Origin: DASZHJ01 sp963735465
GTDB taxonomy: Bacteria; Pseudomonadota; Alphaproteobacteria; ATCC43930; CGMCC-115725
Direction: 5' to 3'
NCBI GenBank assembly: GCA_963735465.1
Contig: CAVTLA010000001.1
Location: forward strand, 2,604,001-2,668,000
DNA length: 64,000 nt
The position numbers were made by a program, and so were the translations under genes. Below are positions 40,047-48,442 of this stretch, one piece after another; the stretch's first letter is position 1, and the number at the start of each line of letters is the position of its first letter. The notes beneath the pieces are model-generated. The model was not told the origin of the DNA. It searched no databases and was given only the letters and a program-made list of their open reading frames with translations.

Positions 40047-40754
40047 ATGGTCAGCACTGCATCGCTTGCGGAAGTGGCGGCGCTTGTCGGCGATCCCGCG
40101 CGCGCCGGGATGCTCACGGCGCTTCTGGACGGCCGCGCCCTCACCGCGACCGAGCTGGCCCAGGTCGCCGGCGTGGCGCCGCAGACCGCCAGCGGCCATC
40201 TGGCGCGGCTTTCCACGGCCGGCCTGATCAACGTGGCGAAACAGGGCCGGCACCGCTATCACCGCCTGGCATCTCCCGACGTGGCGCGGATGCTCGAGGG
40301 CCTGATGGAGGTCGCCGTCGGCATTGCCGGTCCGCCGGCAAAGCGCGTCGTCGTGGGCCCCCGCGATCAGGCGATGCGCCTCGCCCGCTCCTGCTACGAC
40401 CACCTCGCCGGCACGCTCGGCGTCGCCATCGCCGATGCCATGATCACCAAGGGGCTGGTGGAGATCGTGCCCGACGGCGGCGCCGTGACCGACGCCGGCA
40501 TCGAGTTCCTCGCGAGCTTCGGGATCGGCGATGCGCTGGAGGCCTCGCGCAGCAAATCCCGCCGCCCATTCTGCCGGCCGTGCCTGGACTGGAGCGAGCG
40601 GCGCCCCCATCTGGGTGGCGTCGTCGGCAAGGCGATCTGCGAGCGCTGCTTCGAGCGCGGCTGGATCAAGCGCATGCGCGGCACCCGCGCCATCGAGATC
40701 ACGCCGCGCGGCCGGATCGGCTTCAGGGATACGTTCGATTTCCGGCCGAGCTGA
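40047..40754 (+). CDS. ArsR-type winged-helix regulator with C-terminal CxxC pairs
   Basis: A 235-residue regulator. Residues 1-85 are a winged helix of the ArsR type (GDPARAGMLTALLDGRALTATEL, VAPQTASGHLARLSTAGLI, QGRHRYHRLAS). A longer C-terminal domain contains CRPC (Cys176, Cys179), LDWSERRPHLGG and CERC (Cys198, Cys201), a possible zinc or redox-sensing site. No classical As/Cd ligand motif (CxCxxC) is in the DNA-binding helix. GGAGAG lies six bases before the ATG, settling the start. The divergent MFS gene is its likely target. The inducer is unknown. Confidence 0.85.
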   Translation: MVSTASLAEVAALVGDPARAGMLTALLDGRALTATELAQVAGVAPQTASGHLARLSTAGLINVAKQGRHRYHRLASPDVARMLEGLMEVAVGIAGPPAKRVVVGPRDQAMRLARSCYDHLAGTLGVAIADAMITKGLVEIVPDGGAVTDAGIEFLASFGIGDALEASRSKSRRPFCRPCLDWSERRPHLGGVVGKAICERCFERGWIKRMRGTRAIEITPRGRIGFRDTFDFRPS

Positions 40755-40772
40755 TCGCCCAAAGAGCGGCGC

Positions 40773-42887
40773 TCACCCGCCGATGAGCTTCAGCCACTCC
40801 TGCTCGGTCAGCGTGGTGACGCCGAGCTCCTTGGCCTTGTCGGCCTTGGAGCCTGCGTCCTCGCCCACCACGACGTAATCCGTTTTCTTGGAGACGCTGC
40901 CGGCGACGTTGGCGCCCAACGCCTCGGCGCGGGCTTTCGCCTCCGAGCGCGTCATCTCCGTGAGCGTGCCAGTGAACACCACGGTCTTGCCGGTGATCTT
41001 GGAATTGGCGACCCGCGGCGCCTCCACGTCGGTGACCTCGATCTCCTTCAGGAGATCGTCCACCAGCTTGCGATTATGGGGCTCGGCGAAGAAACCCATG
41101 ATGTCGGTCGCCATGTCCTCGCCGATGCCGTGGATGTCGTTGAGGGTGGTCCAGGCCTCGCTGTCGGGATCCTTGGCGGCGATCATGTCCAGGCGCCAGC
41201 GCTCTAGCGACTTGTAATGCCGCGCCAGGAGCCGCGCCGTGGTCTGGCCGACCTGGGGAATGCCGAGGGCGTAGATGAAACGGTCGAGGGAGATACGCCG
41301 GCGCGCCTCGATGGCGTCCATGAGCTTGCGCACGCTGGTCGCTCCCCAGCCCTCGCGCTCCGCCAGCATGTCCGCATGCTTGGCCAGCCGGAAGATATCG
41401 GCGGGCGCCTTGATCAGCTTCTCGTCCCAGAGCTCGGCGATGTGCTTCTCGCCCATGCCCTCGATGTCGAAGGCATCGCGGGAGACGAAGTGCCGGAGCC
41501 GCTCCACCGCCTGCGCCGCGCAGATCAGGCCGCCGGTGCAGCGCCGCACCACCTGGCCGGGCTCGCGCACGGCGAGGCTGTTGCAGACCGGGCACTTTTC
41601 CGGGAAGACGAAGGGCTTGGTGCCGCGTGGACGCTTCTCCGGCACGGGCCCGACGATCTGTGGAATGACGTCGCCCGCCCGCTGCACGATGACGGTGTCG
41701 CCGATCCGGACGTCCTTGCGGGCGATCTCGTCCTCATTGTGGAGCGTCGCCCGCTGCACGACGACGCCGCCCACGGTGATCGGCTCCAGCACCGCCACCG
41801 GCGTCAGCGAGCCCTGGCGGCCGACCTGGATGATAATGTCGAGGAGCCGCGTGCGTGCCTGCTCCGCCGGGAACTTGTGCGCGAGCGCCCAGCGCGGCGC
41901 CCGCGTCGCCATGCCCAGGCGCTCCTGCAGATCGATGTCGTTCACCTTGTAGACGACGCCGTCGATGTCGTAGGGGAGATCGGCACGCTCGTCGGCGAGC
42001 TTGCGGTGATACTCCAGCACTTCCTCGACGCCGTGGCATAGTTTCGACTTCGGATTGACCGTGAAGCCCCATTCCTTCAGGTGCTTCAGGATCTCGGCAT
42101 GAGTCTTGGCTATGGGCTTGCTGACTTCGCCGAGGGCATAGCCGAAGAATTTGAGCGGCCGCGCGGCGGTGATGCTGACGTCGAGCTGGCGCAGGGAGCC
42201 GGCGGCGGCGTTGCGCGGGTTGGCGAAGACCGCCTCGCCCTCCTTCTCCCGTTCCTTGTTGAGGGCGAAGAAGCCCTTGTGCTCCATATAGACTTCGCCG
42301 CGCACCTCCAGCACCTCGGGCCAGCCGCGACCCTCGAGCTTTTTCGGCACGGTGGCGATGGTCTTTATGTTCTCGGTGATGTTCTCGCCGGTGAGCCCGT
42401 CGCCGCGCGTCGCTCCCAGGACCAGGCGGCCGTCCTCGTAGCGCAGCGTCGAGGAGAGGCCGTCGATCTTGGGCTCCGCCATGACGGCGATCTTGTCCTC
42501 GGCGACGCGGGCCAGATCCTCGGGCCGCTTGAAATAATTGCGCACGCTCTGGAAGAACGCCCGCGCGTCCTCCTCGTCGAAGGCGTTGTCGAGGGAGAGC
42601 ATCGGCAGCGCATGCCGGACCTTGGCGAAGCCGCCCGCAGGCGCGGCGCCCACGCGCCGGCTCGGGCTGTCGGCGCGCACCAGCTTCGGAAAGCGCTCCT
42701 CGATCGCCTGATTGCGCCGACGCAACGCGTCGTAGTCGGCGTCGGAAATCTCCGGCATGTCCTTCTGGTGATAGAGCTGGTCGTGGTGCGCGATCGCCGC
42801 CGCCAGCTGCTTCAGCTCGGCCGTCGCCTCCGCCTCGCTGAGGGCGCTCACCGGCTTCTCGCCGGAGCCCTTGGCGCGCGCGCTCAC
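40773..42887 (-). CDS. ligA: NAD-dependent DNA ligase
   Basis: A 704-residue replicative and repair DNA ligase. It contains, in order, the Ia domain (LYHQKDMPEISDADYDAL), the adenylation Lys140 in AEPKIDGLS, GDGLTGENIT and DGVVYKVND, the OB fold, a zinc finger (CPVC ... RRCTGGLICAAQ), four HhH repeats and a C-terminal BRCT domain (KTVVFTGTLTEMTRSEAKARAE). I chose the GTG at 42887, which overlaps the recN stop (GTGA) and gives normal length; a later GTG 12 codons on is also possible. Last gene of the long leftward block; it ends 18 bp from the convergent regulator gene. Confidence 0.96.
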   Translation of the reverse strand: MSARAKGSGEKPVSALSEAEATAELKQLAAAIAHHDQLYHQKDMPEISDADYDALRRRNQAIEERFPKLVRADSPSRRVGAAPAGGFAKVRHALPMLSLDNAFDEEDARAFFQSVRNYFKRPEDLARVAEDKIAVMAEPKIDGLSSTLRYEDGRLVLGATRGDGLTGENITENIKTIATVPKKLEGRGWPEVLEVRGEVYMEHKGFFALNKEREKEGEAVFANPRNAAAGSLRQLDVSITAARPLKFFGYALGEVSKPIAKTHAEILKHLKEWGFTVNPKSKLCHGVEEVLEYHRKLADERADLPYDIDGVVYKVNDIDLQERLGMATRAPRWALAHKFPAEQARTRLLDIIIQVGRQGSLTPVAVLEPITVGGVVVQRATLHNEDEIARKDVRIGDTVIVQRAGDVIPQIVGPVPEKRPRGTKPFVFPEKCPVCNSLAVREPGQVVRRCTGGLICAAQAVERLRHFVSRDAFDIEGMGEKHIAELWDEKLIKAPADIFRLAKHADMLAEREGWGATSVRKLMDAIEARRRISLDRFIYALGIPQVGQTTARLLARHYKSLERWRLDMIAAKDPDSEAWTTLNDIHGIGEDMATDIMGFFAEPHNRKLVDDLLKEIEVTDVEAPRVANSKITGKTVVFTGTLTEMTRSEAKARAEALGANVAGSVSKKTDYVVVGEDAGSKADKAKELGVTTLTEQEWLKLIGG

Positions 42888-44560
42888 GGCCGCACGCCGC
42901 CCATCAGGCTCGCCGCGGCGGCCCGCGCCTCGGCGGTGATGGTGCTGCCGGACAGCATGCGCGCGATCTCCTCCTGGCGCTCGGCGGTGGAAAGCTCCGC
43001 GACGGTCGTGAGCGTGCGGCTCGCCGCCTGCCGCTTGGCGACACGCCAGTGATGGGTGCCCTTGGCGGCCACCTGGGGCGAATGGGTCACCACCAGCACC
43101 TGCAAGCTGGCGCCGAGGCGATGCAGGCGCTCCCCCACCGCCGCCGCCACCGCGCCGCCGATGCCGCTGTCGACCTCGTCGAAGACCAGGGTCCGCGCCG
43201 AGAGGCCGCGCGCCAGCACCACTTTGAGCGCCAGCAGGAACCGCGCCAGCTCGCCGCCGGAGGCGATCTTGGCGAGCGGGCCCGGCGGCGCGCCGGGATT
43301 GGTCTGCACCTCGAAATGAATCCGCTCGGCGCCGCCTTCGTTCCACTCGGCCTCGGGAAGCGCCGTCACCACGGTCTCGAAGCGGGCCTTGTCGAGCTTC
43401 AGCGGCTTCAGCTCCTTCGCCACCGCAGCGTCGAGGGCCTTCGCCTGGACGCGGCGGCGCTCGCCGAGCCTGCCGGCGATGGCGACGTAGTCGTTGCGCG
43501 TCTCGGCCTCTCGCCGCTTCAGCTTCTTCAGCTCGCCGCCACTGTCGTCGAGGGCCGCCACCTTGCCGGCGATCTCGTCGCGGAGCGGCGCCAATGCATC
43601 GACGGTGACGTTATGCTTGCGGGCGAGCGCTCGGAGCGCGAAGAGCCGCTCCTCCAGCTGCTCCAGGCTCTGGCCGGCGGGTCCGAGGTCGCGGAGAGCG
43701 GTCTCGACCTGGGCGATCGCCTCGCGCAACTCGGTGGCGGCGCGCTCCATCGCGCCGACCACGGGATCGAGGCGCTCGCCGGCCTTCTCCCGCAGGCGCT
43801 CCAACGGCCGCAGCGCCGCGTTGACGGCGCGCTCGGCGCCGCGGTCGCCCGCGAGCTCCAGCAGCGCCGCCTCCAGCGTCTCACCCAGGCGCTCGCGCTG
43901 CTGCAGGAAACTGCGGCTCTCGGCGAGGCGCAGCTCCTCGCCGGTCTCCGGCTTCAGGGCATCGAGCTCGTCCAGCGCATGGCGTAGATAGGCCTCGTCC
44001 GCGCGCGCCCGGACGAGGCGCTCCTCCGCCTCCTGACGGGCATCGCGCGCCCCGCGCCAGTCGCGCCACGCGGTGCGCAGCGCCGCGAGATCGCCGGCGT
44101 GATTGCCGTAGGAATCCAGCGACTCCCGATGGGTCGCCGCATCGAGGAGACCGCGCTGGGCGAACTGGCCCTCGATCTCCACCAGCAGCTCGCCGAGCTG
44201 GCGTAGCAGCCCGACGCTCGCGGGCTGATCGTTGACGAAGGCGCGGCTGCGGCCGTCGCCGGTCAGCACGCGGCGCAGCACCAGGGCATCCTCCCCGGCA
44301 CTGTCGAGCCCCTGCTCCGCCAGGATCTGTCGCGCGGGATGGCCGGTGGGCAGCACGAACTCCGCCGTCACTACTGCTTGCTCGGCGCCCTCGCGCACCA
44401 GGCCACTCTCGGCCCGCATGCCCAGCGCCAGGCCCAGCGCGTCCAGCAGGATCGACTTGCCAGCGCCGGTCTCGCCGGTCAGCACGCAGAGGCCCGGCCG
44501 GAATCCCAGCTCCAGGCGGTCGATCAGCACCACGTCGCGAATTGTCAGGCTTGCGAGCAT
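42884..44560 (-). CDS. recN: DNA repair protein RecN
   Basis: A 558-residue SMC-like ATPase acting in double-strand break repair. Walker A is GETGAGKSILLDALGLAL (from residue 29), there is a central coiled coil (residues about 160-370), the signature is IASGGELARFLLALKVVL, and Walker B is LVFDEVDSGIGGAVA, followed by VTHSPQVAA. Length matches the family. It sits between bamD and ligA, the usual alphaproteobacterial order, with ligA translationally coupled at its stop. No LexA-type operator was evident in the 103-bp gap upstream. Confidence 0.96.
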   Translation of the reverse strand: MLASLTIRDVVLIDRLELGFRPGLCVLTGETGAGKSILLDALGLALGMRAESGLVREGAEQAVVTAEFVLPTGHPARQILAEQGLDSAGEDALVLRRVLTGDGRSRAFVNDQPASVGLLRQLGELLVEIEGQFAQRGLLDAATHRESLDSYGNHAGDLAALRTAWRDWRGARDARQEAEERLVRARADEAYLRHALDELDALKPETGEELRLAESRSFLQQRERLGETLEAALLELAGDRGAERAVNAALRPLERLREKAGERLDPVVGAMERAATELREAIAQVETALRDLGPAGQSLEQLEERLFALRALARKHNVTVDALAPLRDEIAGKVAALDDSGGELKKLKRREAETRNDYVAIAGRLGERRRVQAKALDAAVAKELKPLKLDKARFETVVTALPEAEWNEGGAERIHFEVQTNPGAPPGPLAKIASGGELARFLLALKVVLARGLSARTLVFDEVDSGIGGAVAAAVGERLHRLGASLQVLVVTHSPQVAAKGTHHWRVAKRQAASRTLTTVAELSTAERQEEIARMLSGSTITAEARAAAASLMGGVRP

Positions 44561-44663
44561 CGGCCAGGAAGCTGTGGAAGTCCGCGCATCGCCGGCGATG
44601 ATAGCGACGGCGCGAGGCGCGGGCCAGTCCGCCGCCCAGGCTACCCGGCCGCCGCTCGGAAGG

Positions 44664-45482
44664 TCAGAAAACCGCGCCGACGACCCGGGTCAGCCAGCTC
44701 TCCTGCTCCACCAGATCAGGCGGCAGGTCCTTGGAATTGGTCACCAGGGCATAGCTGTCGCGGTACCACTCGCTGCCGGGGTAATTGAAGCCGAGGACGG
44801 CGGCGGTCCGCTTCGCCTCGTCCGTGAGGCCGAGGGCGAGGTAGCACTCGGTGAGCCGCTCCAGCGCTTCCGGCACGTGGGTCGTGGTCTGATAGCCATC
44901 GACCACCGAGCGGAAGCGGTTGATCGCCGCCAGATATTCCTTCTGGGTCTCGTAGAAACGGCCGATCTCCATCTCCTTGCCGGCAAGGTGATCGCGGGTG
45001 AGATCGACCTTCAGACGGGCGTCGCGGGCGTAGCGCGACTCAGGGAAACGCCGCATGACTTCCTGCAGCGATTTCAGCGCGTCCTGGGTAATACGCTGGT
45101 CGCGGCCGACGTCGACGATCTGAACGTAATAGTCGAGCGCCTTCATGTAATAGGCGTAGGCGATGTCGGGGTGTCCGGGGTGCAGCTGTATGAAGCGATC
45201 GAGGGCGAGAATCGACTCATCGTAGTTGCCGGCCTCGTACAGCGAGTAGGCCGACATGAGCTGCGCCTTGGTGGCCCAAAGCGAATAGGGGTGCTGCCGC
45301 TCGACCTCGTCGAAGCCCTTGGCCGCGCGCTCGTATTTGCCGTTCTGGAGATCGTCCATGGCGGTGTTGTAGAGCGTCTCTACCGGACGATCGACATAGT
45401 TGTCCTTGTCGCCGCCACCGCAGGCGGCGAGCGTCAACGCACATGCCAGGACCAGGAACCGAAGCGGAAGCCGTCCGCCCAT
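44664..45482 (-). CDS. bamD: Outer membrane assembly lipoprotein BamD
   Basis: A 272-residue lipoprotein of the BAM complex that inserts beta-barrels into the outer membrane. The signal ends in the lipobox TLAAC (Cys21). Five TPR-like repeats follow (PVETLYNTAMDDLQNGKYERA, VERQHPYSLWATKAQLMSAY, DESILALDRFIQLHPGHPD, TQDALKSLQEVMRRFPESRY, YLAAINRFRSVVDGY), the hallmark of BamD/ComL. A good promoter (45542-45569) lies 60 bp upstream. The neighbours lpxC and recN fit the conserved order. Confidence 0.96.
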   Translation of the reverse strand: MGGRLPLRFLVLACALTLAACGGGDKDNYVDRPVETLYNTAMDDLQNGKYERAAKGFDEVERQHPYSLWATKAQLMSAYSLYEAGNYDESILALDRFIQLHPGHPDIAYAYYMKALDYYVQIVDVGRDQRITQDALKSLQEVMRRFPESRYARDARLKVDLTRDHLAGKEMEIGRFYETQKEYLAAINRFRSVVDGYQTTTHVPEALERLTECYLALGLTDEAKRTAAVLGFNYPGSEWYRDSYALVTNSKDLPPDLVEQESWLTRVVGAVF

Positions 45483-45541
45483 CTCAGAATCCCCACCCTC
45501 CGGCCCATGCCGCGGACGGCTCGGGCCCGCGTTCAGCCGCC

Positions 45542-45569
45542 GTTATAGCACGAGCGTCGGCCCTCGCAA
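45542..45569 (-). promoter_or_regulatory. Promoter of bamD
   Basis: On the minus strand: TTGCGA (45569-45564), a 16-bp spacer, then TATAAC (45547-45542), five of six matches in the -10. Transcription would start near 45535, about 50 nt before the bamD ATG. It makes bamD-recN-ligA at least partly independent of lpxC and the dcw genes. Confidence 0.62.
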
Positions 45570-45598
45570 CCGCTGCCCGGGCCGGTAGATGAAGAGGG

Positions 45599-46525
45599 TT
45601 AGGCGCGGGCGACGCGGGCGCGCGGCGCCCAGTCGGCGGCCTCCACCATCTCGCCGCGGGCGAGGGTGGTGTGGCACCAGGCGCGATGATCGGAGAACAG
45701 CGCCTCGAGCAGGCGGCGGTTCAGCGCATGGCCGGAGCGAACGCCGCGGAAGTGGCCAACGATCGGGCCGCCGGCGAGGTAGAGATCGCCGACCGCGTCC
45801 AGCACCTTGTGCCGGACGAACTCGTCGGCATAGCGCAGGCCGTCGCGATTGAGGATGCGATCGCCGCTGACGACGACCGCATTGTCCAGCGAGCCGCCCC
45901 GGGCGAGGCCGGCGGCGCGCAGGCGCTCCACGTCCTCGAAGAAGCCGAAGGTGCGCGCCCGCGCCACGTCGGCGCGGAAGCTCTCGGCGTCGAGGCTGAG
46001 CGTGATGTCCTGACGGTTCACGACCTCGTTGGGGAAGTCGATCTCGAAGGTGACGCCAAAGCCCGCGTCGGGGGCGAGCGAGGCTTTGCGGTCGCCGTCC
46101 GTGACCTCCACCGGCTTCAGCACCTTGATGGCGCGCCGAGGCGCTTCCTGCTGCAGAACGCCGGCGCGCTCGATCAGGAACAGGAAGGGCTCGGCGCTGC
46201 CGTCCATGACCGGCACTTCGGGGCCATCGAGGTCCACAATGAGATTATCGATCTCGGCGCCGGCGAACGCCGCCAGGAGATGCTCGACGGTGGCGACGGA
46301 AATGCCTTCGCCATTGGTGAGGGTGGTGCAGAGCGGAGACTCCTGCACGTTGCGCCAATGGGCGGCCACGGTCGCGCCGCCGCGGTCGATCCGTCGGAAC
46401 AGGATTCCGCTGTCGATCGGCGCCGGCCGCAGCGTCATCGCCACGCGCGCGCCCGTATGCACGCCGACGCCGCGGCATGGCATCGCCGCCTTGATGGTCT
46501 TCTGCGGTAGAACTCCTAGATCCAC
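45599..46525 (-). CDS. lpxC: UDP-3-O-acyl-N-acetylglucosamine deacetylase
   Basis: The zinc deacetylase that commits UDP-acyl-GlcNAc to lipid A synthesis. Seen: GVGVHTGARVAMTLRP, the zinc His in VEHLLAAFAG, the ARTFGFFEDVERLRAAGLARG block, and HKVLDAVGDLYLAGGPIVGHF with further metal and catalytic residues. I start at the GTG at 46525 because GGGGGAAG lies about seven bases upstream and the resulting 308 residues match typical LpxC. A TTG at 46570 is in frame but has no ribosome-binding site. The 180-bp upstream gap is AT-rich and may hold its promoter. Confidence 0.95.
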   Translation of the reverse strand: MDLGVLPQKTIKAAMPCRGVGVHTGARVAMTLRPAPIDSGILFRRIDRGGATVAAHWRNVQESPLCTTLTNGEGISVATVEHLLAAFAGAEIDNLIVDLDGPEVPVMDGSAEPFLFLIERAGVLQQEAPRRAIKVLKPVEVTDGDRKASLAPDAGFGVTFEIDFPNEVVNRQDITLSLDAESFRADVARARTFGFFEDVERLRAAGLARGGSLDNAVVVSGDRILNRDGLRYADEFVRHKVLDAVGDLYLAGGPIVGHFRGVRSGHALNRRLLEALFSDHRAWCHTTLARGEMVEAADWAPRARVARA

Positions 46526-46694
46526 AACGACTTCCCCCGGACACTGCAGGTGCGAACTGTTGCCAGCCAAGAAGACCTAGCAGTGGGCAATAGGCTGGAA
46601 CAAATCACTCTTTGTGTATGATTGTGACACTAAAATACCAGCTAAATCAGCGCGTTAAATCCTTACCTCAACATTAAGGTTAAGCCGTCCGGAA

Positions 46695-46731
46695 GCGGCC
46701 GGGCGACGACGCGGATGCGTCGCCCGGCCGC
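46695..46731 (-). terminator. Strong stem-loop after ftsZ
   Basis: A perfect 14-bp inverted repeat (46695-46708 with 46718-46731) around nine bases begins 19 bp after the ftsZ stop codon. The stem is almost all G-C. The 3' side on the ftsZ transcript starts UUCC and has no long U-run, so it may end the dcw transcript partly or protect the 3' end rather than act as a textbook intrinsic terminator. Confidence 0.6.
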
Positions 46732-46749
46732 GTTCCCGTGGGACGCGGC

Positions 46750-48362
46750 TTAGTTGGCTTGGCGGCGCAGGAACGCCGGGATCTCCAGCAGGTCCTCCTC
46801 CGCCTTGCTCACCGCCACGCGGTCCGCCGGGTCGAGGGGACCGAGCCGAGGCTGCGCCGGCGGCGTCGGCTGGGCCGGCGCTGGCGCCGGGACCGTCACC
46901 GCCGGAGCCGAAGGCTCCACGCTCGCCTGGCGATTGCGCGCCACGCCGGTCACCCGCTCGAAGAGGCTGGGCGTGCGGGCCTTGCGTACCGGCTGCGTCA
47001 CCGGCCGGGCGCCGTTCGCCATCGCCGCCGCGGCGAAGGGCTCGGGAGCCACCATCGGGGCCGCCACCAACGGCGAACGCGCTTGCGGCTCCATCGGCTT
47101 CGGCGGGATGAACGCCTCGTTGCGGACCATCGCCCGCTCCGCCACGTCCGGCTGGGCGGCCGGGATCGGCAACTCGGGCGCCGGTGCCGGCATCGGCTGA
47201 GCCACCGCCTGCGGCTGGGCAATCGCCAGCGCGCTGGTGCCGGCGAATGCCGGCGCCGAGGTCGTGGCGGTCGCGATGGCGGAGGCGGCGATCGCGGCAG
47301 CGGGCTGCGGTATCCCCGCCGACACCATCGCGGACTCGGCCCGCGTGCGGTCGCTCACCAGGCTGATGACCGGCCGCGGCTGCGCCATGGCGACGGCGTC
47401 GATGCCGGTTGCCACCACGGAGATGCGGATCCGCCCTGCCAGCTCTTCGTCGAAGGTCGAGCCGAAGATGATGTTCGCCTCGGGATCGACTTCCTCGCGG
47501 ATGCGGTTCGCGGCCTCGTCGACCTCGAACAGCGTCATGTCCGGACCGCCGGTGATGTTGATGAGCACGCCGCGCGCGCCCTTCATGGAGACATCGTCGA
47601 GGAGCGGGTTGGAGATCGCCGCTTCCGCCGCGTCGATCGACCGCCGGTCGCCGTCGGCCTCGCCGGTGCCCATCATCGCCTTGCCCATCTCGCCCATGAT
47701 CGCGCGGATGTCCGCGAAATCGAGGTTGATCAGGCCCGGCATCACCATCAGATCGGTGACGCCGCGCACGCCCGAATAGAGGACGTCGTCCGCCATCTTG
47801 AAGGCATCGGCGAAGGTCGTGCTTCTCGTTCGCGATCCGGAACAGGTTCTGGTTCGGGATGATGATGAGCGTGTCGACGTACTTCTGCAGCTCGGAGATG
47901 CCGGCTTCGGCGATCCGCATGCGCTGTGCGCCCTCGAACTGGAAGGGCTTGGTGACGACGCCGACGGTGAGGATGCCGGCCTCGCGGGCGGCGCGGGCGA
48001 TCACCGGACCGGCGCCGGTGCCGGTGCCGCCGCCCATGCCGGCGGTGATGAACACCATGTTGGCAGCCGCCGAGCGCCTCCATGATCTCCACGAGGGCTT
48101 CCTCGGCGGCGATGCGACCGACGTCCGGGCGCGATCCCGCGCCCAGGCCTCGGGTCACGCCGATGCCGAGCTGGATACGGCGCTCGCAGAGCGACTGCTT
48201 CATCGCCTGCGCGTCGGTGTTGGCAACGATGAAATCGCAGCCCACCAGGTTGGACCGGATCATGTTGTTGACCGCATTGCCGCCGGCGCCGCCGACGCCG
48301 ATGACGCTGATGCGGGGCTTAAGCTCTTGCTGCTCGTGGGGTATCGAAATGTTGATGGTCAT
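46750..48362 (-). CDS. ftsZ: Cell division protein FtsZ (two frameshifts)
   Basis: The tubulin-like GTPase that forms the division ring. Features: ISVIGVGGAGGNAVNNMI, the GTP loop AGMGGGTGTGAGPVIA, the catalytic T7 loop NLDFADIRAIM, a long Ala/Pro-rich linker and the C-terminal peptide EEDLLEIPAFLRRQAN that binds FtsA. The frame is lost twice: after EIMEALGG (about 48065) and after FRIANEK (about 47821). Removing one base at each point gives GGANMVFITAG and NEKTTFADAFKMADDVLYSG, matching known FtsZ, and a 536-residue protein. GGAGGA lies upstream of the ATG. As an essential gene it is probably intact in the organism and mis-sequenced here. Confidence 0.93.
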
Positions 48363-48392
48363 GCTGTCCTCCGCGTCAATCCGCATTGAGTG

Positions 48393-48435
48393 CCGGCGTT
48401 GCCGGTCGGTTGGTCCCGCCCCCACGGCATGGGGG
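48393..48435 (-). other. Two stem-loops in the ftsA-ftsZ gap
   Basis: In the 80-bp gap, CCCCCA/TGGGGG (48419-48424 with 48430-48435, five-base loop) lies just after the ftsA stop. CCGGC/GCCGG (48393-48397 with 48401-48405, three-base loop) lies before the ftsZ ribosome-binding site. No U-run follows. They could be processing or attenuation structures that tune ftsZ relative to ftsA; function is inferred. Confidence 0.45.
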
Positions 48436-48442
48436 TCGGATA

